A DNA stretch of 64,000 nucleotides from CAWDMC01 sp963803295 (lineage in GTDB: Bacteria > Acidobacteriota > Terriglobia > UBA7540). Position 1 is the stretch's first letter; each line of letters begins with the position of its first letter. Where the stretch lies: NCBI GenBank assembly GCA_963803295.1, contig CAWDMC010000024.1, positions 248,001-312,000 of the forward strand, given 5' to 3'. The notes under the pieces were generated by a model. The model did not search any database. It had not been told where the DNA came from and saw only the letters and a list, made by a program, of their open reading frames with translations. Shown piece after piece: positions 28,717 through 39,649 of this stretch. The translations under genes were made by a program, and so were the position numbers.

Positions 28717-31700
28717 CTAGAACTTGCAGTTCTCGGCTGACTTGAGCAGAGTATCCAGATCTTTGTCCTCCGCTCCCTCCGCGTTCAGGTCGTCGCAGGA
28801 AATAGCCTCTGGCGCTTTGATGATAGCTGGCCCTATGCGCTCCTCTTGGTTGACGGCTGCGGGCGCGCTTGAGGCTGCAGCGACTTCCGGCTTTGCGCCG
28901 GTGCGGACCAGCGGCCCCTGGGTGTGAAACGCTTCGACAGGGGTTTGCGCTGTGGGCGTGCTGGCGGTCCCTGGGGCTTCGGTCGCGGTGCCTCGTAAGC
29001 GGTAGATCTGGAACCCCCGTGGCCTGGCGGTGTCAAGGACGATCAGCACTCCCCCGTACTGACCGGCTGATTTCGGGGTGAAGCTGACGATCAGGGTGCA
29101 AGCTGCCGCCGGCGTAATGCTACTCCCGCAATTGTTCGTCGCCTGAAACAGGCCCACGGGCCCGGCGAGGACACGCCGGATAAGCAACGGTCCGTTGACG
29201 GCGTTGGCGATCAGTACAGGCATTGTTGTGGTGGTACCCGCCGCTTTTGATCCGAAGTTCAGAGTCGACAAAGAAGGCAGAGAGAGGAAGGTGGGTGCCG
29301 GCGTTCCCATCCCAGCCAAGCTAACCGTGTGAGGACTTCCGGCAGCACTGTCGGTAATGCTCAGCGCTCCAGACGCCTCACCTGCGACGGTGGGCACAAA
29401 CGTGACGGTGATGGTGCAAGAGGTTCCATTGACAACTTGGGTGCCGCAGGTATTGCTCTGGCTGAAACCGCTCGAAGCTGAGATGCCGCCGATCGTCAGA
29501 GGAGCGTTGCCGGTATTGGTTAGGGTTACGGTCTGAGGTCCGAAGTTCGTCCCCACCATGTGGTAACCGAAGCTCAGACTCGTGGTTGACAAGGATACGA
29601 GCGGTACCAAGCCTGTTCCCGTCAGGCTCGCGGTCTGCATGCTGCCACTCACCGCGTTCGTATTGTCGGTGACGGAGAGGGTGGCGGCACGCGCCCCCGC
29701 TGCAGTAGGTGCGAAGGTCACGCTGATGGAACAGGTTCCCCCGGCGGCCAGGGAACTGCCGCAGGTGCTCACCCTGGCAAAGTCACCGCTGTTGACGCCC
29801 GTAATGGTGATTCCCGCGATGGTCAGAGGCGCATTGCCGGTGTTGGAGAGGGTCAAGGCTTGGGCCGTACTGGTAGTGCCGGCGTATTGACTGCCGAAGC
29901 CCAGACTGGACAGCGAAAGCGCGGCCACTGGCACCAAGCCTGTTCCCGTCAGGCTCGCGGTCTGCATGCTGCCGCTCACCGCGTTCGTATTGTCGGTGAC
30001 GGAGAGGGTGGCGGCACGCGCCCCCGCTGCAGTAGGTGCGAAGGTCACGCTGATGGAACAGGTTCCCCCGGCGGCCAGGGAACTGCCGCAGGTGCTCACC
30101 CTGGCAAAGTCACCGCTGTTGGCGCCCGTAATGGTGATTCCCGCGATGGTCAGAGGCGCATTGCCGGTGTTGGAGAGGGTCAAGGCTTGGGCCGTGCTGG
30201 TAGTGCCGGCGTATTGACTCCCGAAACTCAGGCTCGACAGCGAAAGCGCGGCCACGGGCACCGAGCTTGTTCCCGTCAGGCTTACGGTCTGTGTGCTGCC
30301 GCTCACCGCGTTCGCATTATCGGTAAGGGAAAGGGTGGCGGAACGAACTCCTGCCCCCGTGGGTGTGAAGGTGACGTTAATGGAGCAGGTCCCCCCTGCG
30401 GCTAGCGAACTGCCGCAAGTACTGACTAGGGCAAAATCACTGCTGTTGGTGCCGGTGATGGCGACCGCTGTGATCGCCAAAGTTGCGTTACCTGTGTTGG
30501 AGATGGTCAAGGTTTGTGCGGTGCTGGTCGTGCCGGAGGCTTGATTGCCAAATGTCAGAGCTGACGCTGAAAGTCCCGCTACCGACGCCAGCCCGGTCCC
30601 ACTCAAGTTTGACGTTTGTGTGCTTCCGGTGACACCGTTGCTATTATCGGTCACTGTCAGCGTCCCGGTCCGGGCGCCCCTGACAGTTGGAGCAAACCTC
30701 ACACTGATGGTGCAGTGACTCCCGCCGGTCAGCGAGGCGCAATCGCTGGCCTGGGTGAAGTCTCCGCTGACTGCAACCGCGGTGATGGTTAAAGTGCCGT
30801 TGCCGGTATTGCTCAGAGTTAGGGTTTGGGCCGCGCTTGTCGTGCCGACGTTCTGGTTGGCGAAGCTGAGAGTCGATGAAGAAAGAGCAGCTACGGGCTG
30901 CGCGCCTGTACCGCTCACCGAGACTTGCTGCGTGCTGCCGGAAACGTTCAGGTTATTGTTCGTCACGGTGATGCCCGCGCTGAGGCTGCCGCCAGTTTGT
31001 GGTGTGAAATTCACCGACACATCGCAGAGATTACCGGCTGATAGTGAAGTGGACGACGTGCACCGGTTTGTGTCGGAGGCGTTTTGGGAAAAATTAGCGG
31101 TATAAGTTGGGTTCGCCGAAAAAATCAATGGTTGATTGCCCAGGTTGGTTACCGTTGCGCTTTTCGGGCTATCCGTGCTGGTCGAGCCCACCCCGGTAGT
31201 TGCAAACGTCAGGGCAGCCCCCGAAACGTTCACGAAGACAATCCGATTGTATGTCCAATCCAGAATATAGAGGTTTCCGGAAGGATCTACTGTCACTCCG
31301 AAAAGTGTTGGACCTAGAGTGGTAGCCGGACTCGGTAGTCCGCTTATTCCTAGAGCCGACGCCACGCCCGCTGTGGTTATTTCCACAATGCGATTATTGG
31401 TTGTATCCACGATGTAGATATTCCCCATAGCATCCACACCGACACCCTGAGGATTGTTGATAGCCGGAGTGATGTTGCTAGGAATGGAAAGCAAGGAAGC
31501 TACTCCTGCCGCTGTTACCTTGACGATTTTACTGTTATTTTGAGTTCGGGCGGCGGCATAGATATTTCCCATCGAATCCACCGTCATACCTGTAAGAGTA
31601 CTACCATTGAAGCTATATGTGCCCGTACCCACCACCGTTGCTTTGCCAGTAGAGGTCGATCCCGTTACGATCAAGGAAGAGACTTCAATAATCCGGCCGT

Positions 31701-33487
31701 TTGTGAAATCTGCAATATATAGATTGCCGGCTGCATCAACGGCCAGCGCCGTAGGAAAGCCCAAGGGCGAACTCAAGCCGGTAATGTTCAGTACGGAAAC
31801 AACTCCTCCCGGCGTCACGACCAGAATTCGACTGCGCTGATGATCGCCAATGAAAAGATTGCCGGCCCCGTCGAGGGCTACCCCCGTAATGTTGTCCACA
31901 GCCATACCGCCAGGAGTTCCCAGGCTCACCACGGAGGCACTTCCGCCGCCTGCCGGTATTTTCGTCACATTCGAGCCGCTATAAACCCCGACAAACATGT
32001 TGCCCGCGCCATCCAAAGCTAGTTCATATGGATTGGCTGTAGCCAGAGTGCCAGTGTTGATCACCGATCCCGTATTCGGGTTTAGAGCCGCCACCGGGGC
32101 ATCGCCAAATCCATACAGCGGAAGGGTAAGTATCGGGACCTGCGGGCTGGAATCGTCATAAAGCACCACCGCGCCCCTTCGTAAGCCGGGCGCCGTAGGC
32201 AGAAAATGGATATCCACCGAGCAGGGGGCGCTTGACGTTGTCGCGACGCAAGTATTGGTGCCCACGGTAAAATCAAGACCCTCTGTGCCGAAGGTAAACG
32301 CCTTCACAGGAGTAGTACCTAACGTTTGATCGAATCCTATAGTAAAGGGCAGTGTCAGAGTGACCCCACCCGAGGCACCTAGCTGGACATGGCCAAAACC
32401 GACCGCCGATTTGTTTAACGAAGATGTATAGAAGTAACCCGTGACCGGGTCTGCGTCTAACCATGGATCCACAATTAAGCCCCTGTTATTGCCGGTGTCT
32501 ACAATGTAAACCGCGCCGAAAACGTCTACAGCAACCCCCAGGGGCCCACTGAGTGACATGGTGATCGGCAACTGGGTACCAGTGCCAGCGGTGTCCACCA
32601 TGGCAATACGGTCATTGCCCGTATCGGCAACATAGATGTTGCCAATTCGATCCACAGCTACAGTGCTAGGACCAGAGAGAGGGGATAAGGTCCCAAAGCT
32701 TACCACTCCACCCGTGGTACTTCCCGCCGCAACCTTTACGATACGACCGTTACCATAATCGGCGATGTAGAGGTTCCCCGATACGTCCACCGCTAAGCCT
32801 CTGGGAGCATTCAGCGTAGGTGGGCCGGAGGAAACGGCGATACTTACCGCGGGCAGCCGAACCTCCGGAGGTTACCTCCACAATCCGGCCGTTGCCGGTA
32901 TCGGCAATAAAAATATCCCCGGATTGGTCCAGAGCTACGCCTCCCGGAGTACTGAGCGTTATGCCCCCCGTACTGATCACGGAGCCGGCTCCCAAGGCGC
33001 TGATTTTGACAACGCGATTGTTTCCCGTGTCCGCAACATAGAGGTTGCCCGACCCATCGACAGCGATGGCTGTCGGAGAACTCAGTGACGACGGGCTAGT
33101 CAATCCACTGATCAAAAGCACCGACGCAGTACCCTGTGCATTCACTTCCACGATTTGGCCGTTGCCGGTATCCGTGATGTAGATGTTGCCTGCGGTATCT
33201 ACAACCACACAAGAGGGGGAGCTAAGAACAATACTCCCACCAGTATTAATCGCTTGTTCAAAACCGTCGAATTGCAGCGTGGAAACAGCCCACAGTGGCT
33301 TTGCGGCGCACATCAAAAGGCAGACAACCGCGCTCAGAAGAAAGCGGCAGAGGAGAATCGGGCCCGGGCGATGAGTTTTGGCCGTATGCGAGCTAAGAAT
33401 GCCTGGTGGAACCCGAAGGCGTAGTTCGGTACCCCTATTGGAGAGCACTTTCTTAACAATGATGTTAGATCCATCGAGATCGCACAT
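28717..33487 (-). pseudogene. Very large secreted NHL-propeller/ASH-repeat protein, frameshifted near 32858
   Basis: ATG at 33487 has AAAGGAG 8 nt upstream. The product starts with an arginine-rich leader and a signal helix (LLCRFLLSAVVCLLMCAA). NHL-type propeller repeats follow (pattern AVDGSGNLYVADTGNNRVVKI). At about 32858 the frame breaks after EVTSGGSA. The other frame continues without loss (VSIAVSSGPPTLNAPRGLAVDVSGNLYIADYGNGRI) down to 28717. The second part holds more NHL repeats (to about 31200), then about eight choice-of-anchor-D (ASH) domains (about 29000-31200) and a charged tail. The whole would be near 1590 aa. Such proteins are exported in this group of bacteria; their role is unknown. 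One base change separates it from an intact gene. Confidence 0.85.
29615..30595 (-). repeat. Three tandem 327-bp repeats inside the ASH region
   Basis: The word GTTCCCGTCAGGCT recurs at 29615, 29942 and 30269, exactly 327 bp (109 codons) apart. The first two units are nearly identical over their full length. The third is clearly diverged. Each unit encodes one ASH domain (LSSLSFGSQYAGTTSTAQAL ... CGSSLAAGGTCSISVTFAPT). The near identity of two units points to recent unequal exchange or conversion. Confidence 0.85.
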
Positions 33488-33999
33488 CGTAGACACTCCT
33501 TTGCTCTTTTGCAGTCCATAGTCTTGGCCGAAATTCGCCTTTCAACCCGGCGGAGGAAATGCTACGAGCGATTTGGTACCAGGATGCCAGGAGGCGGACC
33601 GCCACTCGTGACCGTCAAGACGACGCCACAAGTGGCGTTTCGCCAGAGGAACGTCGTCGGTCGAGGGAATCGGATCAGGAACTGCGGCCGGCAGCATAAT
33701 TTTCAGAGTCGACAGCGAAGCAGAATGCAGACTAATCTCGTGGCTGCCGCTCTCTTTGCAGCATCTGGAAGCGTGACATAAAGCTATCTCCTTTGTTTTG
33801 CGTCCAATGCAGCCGATTCAGGAGGTGCGGACGCCTGCGAGGGTTCTACTATTACTAGAACTATACGTATCTGTCAAGTACATTTCTGACGATTATTATG
33901 AGTGATAATCCATAGACTGGCTTGTCGCCGTGATCGGGGACCAGTTCCTCGTGGGAAGCGTGTAGGCTTGGGATTCTGTAAATTCGGAAAAGGCCGCAG
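33488..33999. other. Intergenic region, no gene seen
   Basis: This 512-bp stretch precedes (on the minus strand) the NHL/ASH gene. The part 33840-33910 is AT-rich (CTATTATTACTAGAACTATA) and could hold the promoter. No convincing coding frame was found. Confidence 0.4.
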
Positions 34000-34247
34000 A
34001 TTTCAAACTCAAGTCTGATGTGCTACCGCTATGTCAATTCTCGGGCCGGGCTAGGCCGCCCCTACGTCCAGAACAATTTGGCGCGTGTCGGCGCCCGGCT
34101 GAACCACGAGGCCGTATTCTAGTTGCCGCTGATTGCCGTAATACACCAAGTCGACGCCAGGAGCTTGAAAGGTGGTCTGTGGGTTGCCAGTGGACCGGCG
34201 CTGGCGTAGCGCTCCCTCACGTTTTTCCGTTGCTGCTATTAACACCG
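34000..34247 (-). pseudogene. Fragment of a second SBBP-protein gene (upstream region fused to an internal piece)
   Basis: The segment 34160-34247 matches the region just upstream of the SBBP gene start (41494-41583): same words CTGGCGT.GCGCTCCCTCACG and TTTTTCCGTTGCTGC. It is joined directly to PGVDLVYYGNQRQLEYGLVV QPGAD (34060-34158), an internal piece of the same N-terminal domain (compare 39170-39260). Then comes AAGTCTGATGTGCTACC (34011-34027), which matches the sequence around the IS insertion site. So this is a second copy with its start, signal peptide and middle deleted and out of order. It is non-functional. Confidence 0.7.
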
Positions 34248-36092
34248 TTACGGTGTGCCCGTGCCGCGCAAGGGTATTTGGACGCTGGCCGCCCCTTGGC
34301 GAACCACAAAATACCCCGTCTTCGTTCCGCTCGTCAAAGGTTGGAAGAACACGCTCACTTTACAGCTGGCTTTGGGCGCCAGACTGCTTCCGCAGTTCGG
34401 TTGCTCGTGGAAGGCGAGCCAATTCGTTCCCTGGATGGCGAAGAAGCCAAAAGGACAAAGGAATTTCGCCGCCACCGTACCGGTGTTGGTCAGCGTCACC
34501 GTCTGCGGGCTGCTGCTGGCGCCCACCACCACGCTGCCGAAACTGAGCGAGGCCGGGGAGAGCGTCAAGCTGATGCTTCCCGTACCGCTGCCGGTGCCGC
34601 TCAGGGGCAACTTGTGGGGACTGCCCGGCACGTTGTCACAAATGGTCACGGTGCCCGACCTTGTCCCTGCCGACGTGGGAGTGAACCATACGGTCAGCCT
34701 GCAGGAGGCGCCTGCGGGCAAGGTGGAAGGGCAATCGTTGCCCTGGTAAAAGTCGCCCGAGCGACTGATACTGTTGATCTTCAAGGCTGCACCGCCCGTG
34801 TTCTTCAGCGTTGCTTGTTGGGCCGAACTAAACGTCCCCACCGGTTGCGGACCGAAGCTCAAACTCGACGGTGCAAGGCCCGGCGCGTTCCCTCCCCCGG
34901 CGATCACAGTGACTTTGTTATCGTAGCAACCGTCCCAATGGCAATCCGGGTGCGCGTAGATGCTGAGCGCGTAGATCCTGTTAGTCTTCGGATTGAGATC
35001 TACTTGTTGAGTGGGACGCATATAGCTGGTGACGGTGCTGGTGGAGTTCGTGGCGCCGTCAATCACCGTGACATTACTGCTGGCCCAGTTGGCCACATAG
35101 ATCTTGTTTGTTACCGAGTTCACGGCCACACCGATCGGCTGGATGGCGTTGGGGTCTTTGACGGTGGTCGTGGAGTTAGTGGCGCCGTCGATTACCGTGA
35201 TGTTGTTGCTTTCGTAGTTAGTCACGTAAATCTTGTTGGTTACCTGGTTTACCGCGGCCTCTTTCGGCACATCTGAGTTGGGGTCTCTCAGCGTGGTGGC
35301 GGAGTTTGTGACCCCATCGATCACCGTCACAGTGCCGCTGCCCGAGTTGGGGACGTAGATCTTGTTGGTCACCGGGTTCACCGCCACGAAATTGGGGTTC
35401 GTGCCGGTGAGGACGGTGGAGGTGAGGTTCGTGGCTCCATCGATCACCGTGACATTGCCGCTATCCCAGTTGGCCACGTAAATCTTATTGGTCGCCGGGT
35501 TCACCGCCACGAAATGCGGACCAATCGCGTTGGGGTCCGTGATCGTGGTGGTGGCATTGGTGGCCCCGTCGATCACGGTGACGTTGTCGCTGTTCGAGTT
35601 CGCCACGTAGATTTTGTTAGTCACCGAGTTCACGGCGAAATGGTAGGGACCGCTTGCGTTGGGATCTGTGACCGTGGTAGTGATGGTGTTGGTGGCCCCG
35701 TCGATCACCAGGATGTCATCGGAGGTGTAGTAGCCGGGACCGCTCTCCACGTAGATCTTGTTGGTCACCGGGTTAACCGCCAAGTCCCAAGGAAAAACCG
35801 TCCAGTCATCGAACTCGGTGGTGGAGTTGTTGGTGGCTCCGTCGATCACGGTGATACTTGGCGGCGGGCAGTCATGCCCGCAAGTAGTGTCCCACTGGTT
35901 GGCCACGTAGATCTTGTTGGTTGCTGCGTTCACGGCCATCCTAATTGGAACAGGGCCGACTGGCACGGTCGCGATCACGGTTTGGCCGTGCCCAGATGCT
36001 GCCGAGATAAGCAACAGAAGGGCAATCAGGAATGCGGCCATCGTTGTGCCCCGGAGGACACGTGGATACCGCGGAGTAATTGCGTTTTGCAT
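34248..36092 (-). CDS. Secreted YncE-like propeller protein with two ASH domains
   Basis: The protein has 614 aa from the ATG at 36092, with GAGGAGG 6 nt upstream. A signal peptide (MAAFLIALLLLISAASGHG) is followed by about eight propeller repeats. Their pattern is VNPVTNKIYVANxxSxNVTVIDGATNxTT (YVTN/YncE family), covering about residues 45-390. Two choice-of-anchor-D domains follow (SSLSFGPQPVGTFSSAQQA; PASLSFGSVVVGASSSPQT). Role is unknown; the family forms exported propellers. The last roughly 200 residues are almost identical to the end of the next protein (36293-), at DNA and protein level. The open frame extends upstream of 36092, but only as a shadow. Confidence 0.88.
   Translation of the reverse strand: MQNAITPRYPRVLRGTTMAAFLIALLLLISAASGHGQTVIATVPVGPVPIRMAVNAATNKIYVANQWDTTCGHDCPPPSITVIDGATNNSTTEFDDWTVFPWDLAVNPVTNKIYVESGPGYYTSDDILVIDGATNTITTTVTDPNASGPYHFAVNSVTNKIYVANSNSDNVTVIDGATNATTTITDPNAIGPHFVAVNPATNKIYVANWDSGNVTVIDGATNLTSTVLTGTNPNFVAVNPVTNKIYVPNSGSGTVTVIDGVTNSATTLRDPNSDVPKEAAVNQVTNKIYVTNYESNNITVIDGATNSTTTVKDPNAIQPIGVAVNSVTNKIYVANWASSNVTVIDGATNSTSTVTSYMRPTQQVDLNPKTNRIYALSIYAHPDCHWDGCYDNKVTVIAGGGNAPGLAPSSLSFGPQPVGTFSSAQQATLKNTGGAALKINSISRSGDFYQGNDCPSTLPAGASCRLTVWFTPTSAGTRSGTVTICDNVPGSPHKLPLSGTGSGTGSISLTLSPASLSFGSVVVGASSSPQTVTLTNTGTVAAKFLCPFGFFAIQGTNWLAFHEQPNCGSSLAPKASCKVSVFFQPLTSGTKTGYFVVRQGAASVQIPLRGTGTP
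34255..34860. repeat. Segment duplicated with 36296-36905
   Basis: This segment encodes the two ASH domains at the end of the YncE-like protein. It closely matches 36296-36905, the end of the SBBP protein. Long identical stretches occur (for example TGGACGCTGGCCGCCCCTTG, GGCGAGCCAATTCGTTCCCT, TGGCGAAGAAGCCAAAAGGA) with scattered base changes. Identity drops sharply outside, so this is a segmental duplication or gene conversion between neighbours. Confidence 0.8.
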
Positions 36093-36295
36093 ATGAACCT
36101 CCTCAAAAGACGGGCACTCGGTAGGGGGGCGTGCCGCGCGTACAAACCGCATACAAGCATTGCTACGCCACTCCCACCGGGACGGAACGAGATGGAAGGC
36201 CGCAGGGTTACAATGCGCCCCCGTCCTGACCGGGCACCGGAACCCTACGCCACAAACTCTAGCCACCAACCACTGGCAACTAACCACTGGCTCTA

Positions 36296-36905
36296 CGGGG
36301 TGCCCGTGCCGTTTAACGGTATCTGGACGCTGGCCGCCCCTTGGCGAACCGTAAAATACCCAGTCTTCGTCCCGCTCGCCAAGGGTTTGAAGAACACGCT
36401 CACTTGACAGCTGACCTTGGGCGCCAGGCTGCTTCCGCAGTTCGATTGCTCGTGGAAGGCGAGCCAATTCGTTCCCTGGATGGCGAAGAAGCCAAAAGGA
36501 CAAAGGAATTTCGCCGCCACCGTACCGGTGTTGGTCAGCGTCACCGTCTGCGGGCTGCTGCTGGCGCCCACCACCAGGCTGCCGAAACTGAGCGAGGCCG
36601 GGGAGAGCGTCAAGCTGATGCTGCCGGTACCCGTAGCCGCGCCGCTCAGCGCCAGCTTGTGGGGACTGCCCGGCGCGTTGTCACAAATGGTCACGGTGCC
36701 CGACCTTGTCCCTGCCGAGGTGGGAGTGAACCATACGGTTACCTTGCAGGAAGCGCCTGAGGGCAAGGTGGAAGGGCAATCGTTGCCCTGGTAAAAGTCG
36801 CCGGAGCGACTGATACCGTTGATCTTCAAGGCTGTACCGCCCGTGTTCTTCAGCGTCGCGACGTGGGCGGCGCTGGTGGTCCCGACCGCCTGAGCTGGAA
36901 AAGTA
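36296..36905. repeat. Segment duplicated with 34255-34860
   Basis: Partner of the preceding repeat. It covers the last two ASH domains of the SBBP protein. Identity starts again next to the stop codon and fades near 36900, where other ASH units follow. Confidence 0.8.
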
Positions 36906-39649
36906 AAGCTCGCCGGTGTCAGGCTGACTGCTGGGGTGGCGCCGCCCGTGCCAGCAAGTAAAAGCTTGTGCGGACTGCCTGCCGCATCGTCGTTAATAGT
37001 AAGGGCGCCAGACCTGGTCCCTGCGGCCTTGGGTTTGAAAGTTATGTTGAGGGTGCACGACGCGCCTGGGTTTACCTTGCTGCCGCAGTTGTTGGTCTGG
37101 GCAAAATCGCATGCTGTAGTGATGCTGGTGATGCTCAACGGTCCGCTGCCTGTGTTCTTCAGCGTGGCTGGCTTGGCGGGGCTGGTGGTACCCACTGTCT
37201 GAGCCGCAAACGTCAGGCTCGCCGGGTTCAGGCTTGCCATGGGTATGCCTCCGGTGCCAGTGAGCAGGAGCTTATGCGGGCTGCCCGGAGCGTTATCCGT
37301 GATTGTGACCGCGCCGGTACGTGTCCCTGCGGTCGTGGGAGTGAAAGTCACACTGAGGGTACAGAAGCCGGCCAACGGGACGGTAGCCGAGCAGTCGTTG
37401 GTCTGAGCGAAGTCACCGCTGGCGACAATGCTCGTGATGTCGAGAGGCTTCGTGCCGGCATCGCTCAGCCTCACCTTCTGCAACGGGCTCGTAGTCCCGA
37501 CCCCTTGCGGGCTGAAGGTCAAGCTGGTCGGGGCCAGCGCAAGATCGGGCGCATTGGGAAAGGCTATCTTCGCCACAAAGACATCCATGTTTCCGCCGTA
37601 AGTGGCCTGGAAGGCGCCCGGGGTGGTCGGGAAAGAATCGGACCAGGTCGAGCCTGTGACATAGGCATTGCCCGAGGCATCGACCGCTATGCCCCTTCCC
37701 GCGTCGTAGTCGCTTCCGCCGAGGTAGGTGGAGTAGAGCAGCGACGAGCCGTTAGCGTTCAGTTTGCTAACAAAAGCGTCCTCACGCCCTCCCGGAGTGG
37801 TCTGGAAGGCGCCCGGGGTGGTCGGGAAGTCGGAGGAACCGGTCGCGCCTGTGACATAGGCGTTGCCCGAGCTGTCCACAGCGATGCCCCAGGCTTCATC
37901 CTGGTCGCTGCCGCCCAGATAGGTCGAGTAGATCAGGGCCGAGCCGGTAGCGTTCAGCTTGCTGACAAACGCGGTAGACATGTCCCAAAAGATGGTCTGG
38001 AAGGCGCCTGGGGTGGTCGGGAAGTCGTGGGAATTGGTAGAGCCTGTGACATACGCGTTGCTCGAGGCATCGACCGCTATGCCGCCCCCGTCCTCGTAGC
38101 TACTTCCGCCTAGGTAGGTCGAGTAAATCAGGGTCGAGCCGGCGGGGTTCAGCTTGCTGACAAACACATCGTCGTAATATCCGGCGAGGGTAGTCTGGAA
38201 GGCACCCGGGGTTGTGGGGAAATCGGGGGAAGCGGTCTCGCCCATGACATAGGCATTGCCCAAGGCATCGACCGCTATTGCAGAGCCATAGTCGAAGCCT
38301 CCGCCCAGGTAGGTGGAGTAGACGAGCGCCGAGCCGGCGGGGTTCAGCTTGCTGACAAACCCATTGGTGTTGTATCCGGCGGCGAAGGTAGTCTGGAAGG
38401 CGCCTGGGGTGGTGGGGAAATTGGAGGAAGCGGTCCCGCCCGTGACATAGGTGTTGCCGGCGGCGTCCAGGGCGATGGCGGACCCGCCGATCGAGGATGT
38501 GGAGTAGACCAGTGCTGAGCCGGTTGCGTTCAGCTTCGTGACAAAACCCCCGCCTCCGGGGGCCTGGAAGGCGCCGGGGGTAGTGGGGAAATTGGAGGAG
38601 TTTGTGTCGCCTGTTATATAGGCGTTGCCCGAGGCGTCGACCGCTATGCCTGCGCCACCCTCCATGTGACTTCCGCCTAGGTAGGTCGAGTAAATCAGGG
38701 TCGAGCCGGCGGGGTTCAGCTTGCTGACAAACACATCGTCGTAATATCCGTGGGTAGTCTGGAAGGCACCCGGGGTTGTGGGGAAATCGGAGGAATATGT
38801 GGTGCCCGTGACATAAGCGTTGCCCGAGGCGTCAACCGCTATACCGTTGCCTGCGTCGTAGCCGCTTCCGCCCAGGTAGGTGGAGTAGACCAACACGGGG
38901 TCAATCACCAAGGGCCGGGTGTGGTCGTAAGCTGCTAACTCGAAGGAGATTGTCGATTGCCGATTGTCGATTGCCGATTGCGGAGTACTAAGAACGTAGC
39001 GCCCATCGATACGATGCCTGTTGCCATCGTCGTTCTGCTGATAAACAACGGGCTTGTGGAAGGTGACCTCGCCGCCTTCGGTGGCCACCACCAGGTCGCC
39101 ATTTCCATCAACATGTAGCGACGCCGCTTGCGGTGCCCTTTTGGGCAGGGCAAGCCCCGCCCCTACGTCCAGCGCGATCTGGCGCGGGTCGGCGCCGGGC
39201 TGGACCACGAAATCATATTCCAGTTGCCCTTGGTTGCCGTAGTACACCAGGTCTACCCCAGGATAAACGCCTTCGTATTTCACCTTGGCGTAGTTGGGCA
39301 CGTTGGTGCGCCACTTCTTGGGATCGTTACCGACGAAGTAGTTGCTCTTTCCCGGCAATTCGTCCAGTCCGCTGACTTTGGCCTGCGGGTTGGCGCCCAC
39401 CAGTTGCATGCGCAGCATGGCCGGAGCTTGGGATTCGAGATCCGACGTTCGGGCCTCGTCCCGTAATCCTGGTAGCTCAGACCCGGCCTTTGGGTTTGCG
39501 GTTCTTGAATTGGTTTCTACGGGTGATCGCAACAACCCCGGAAAAGCCGCAGACCTAAAAGCGAGGTCTGATTCCATAACATCGTCGGCTCCTTAGAACC
39601 GGTAAACTTGGTTTGCTGTCCGACCAAGGCTGCCGGGAAAGGAGCCGAC

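Noticed and set aside
34020..35276. 418-aa plus-strand open frame opposite the YncE-like gene
   Set aside because: It is an antisense frame of repeat DNA; the minus-strand product has a signal peptide, ribosome site and domains.
36968..38113. 381-aa plus-strand open frame opposite the SBBP repeats
   Set aside because: It is an antisense shadow of repeated minus-strand codons.
36700..38900. Regularly spaced repeats, considered as a CRISPR array
   Set aside because: The repeats are in-frame protein repeats (SBBP and ASH) of over 200 bp with coding periodicity.
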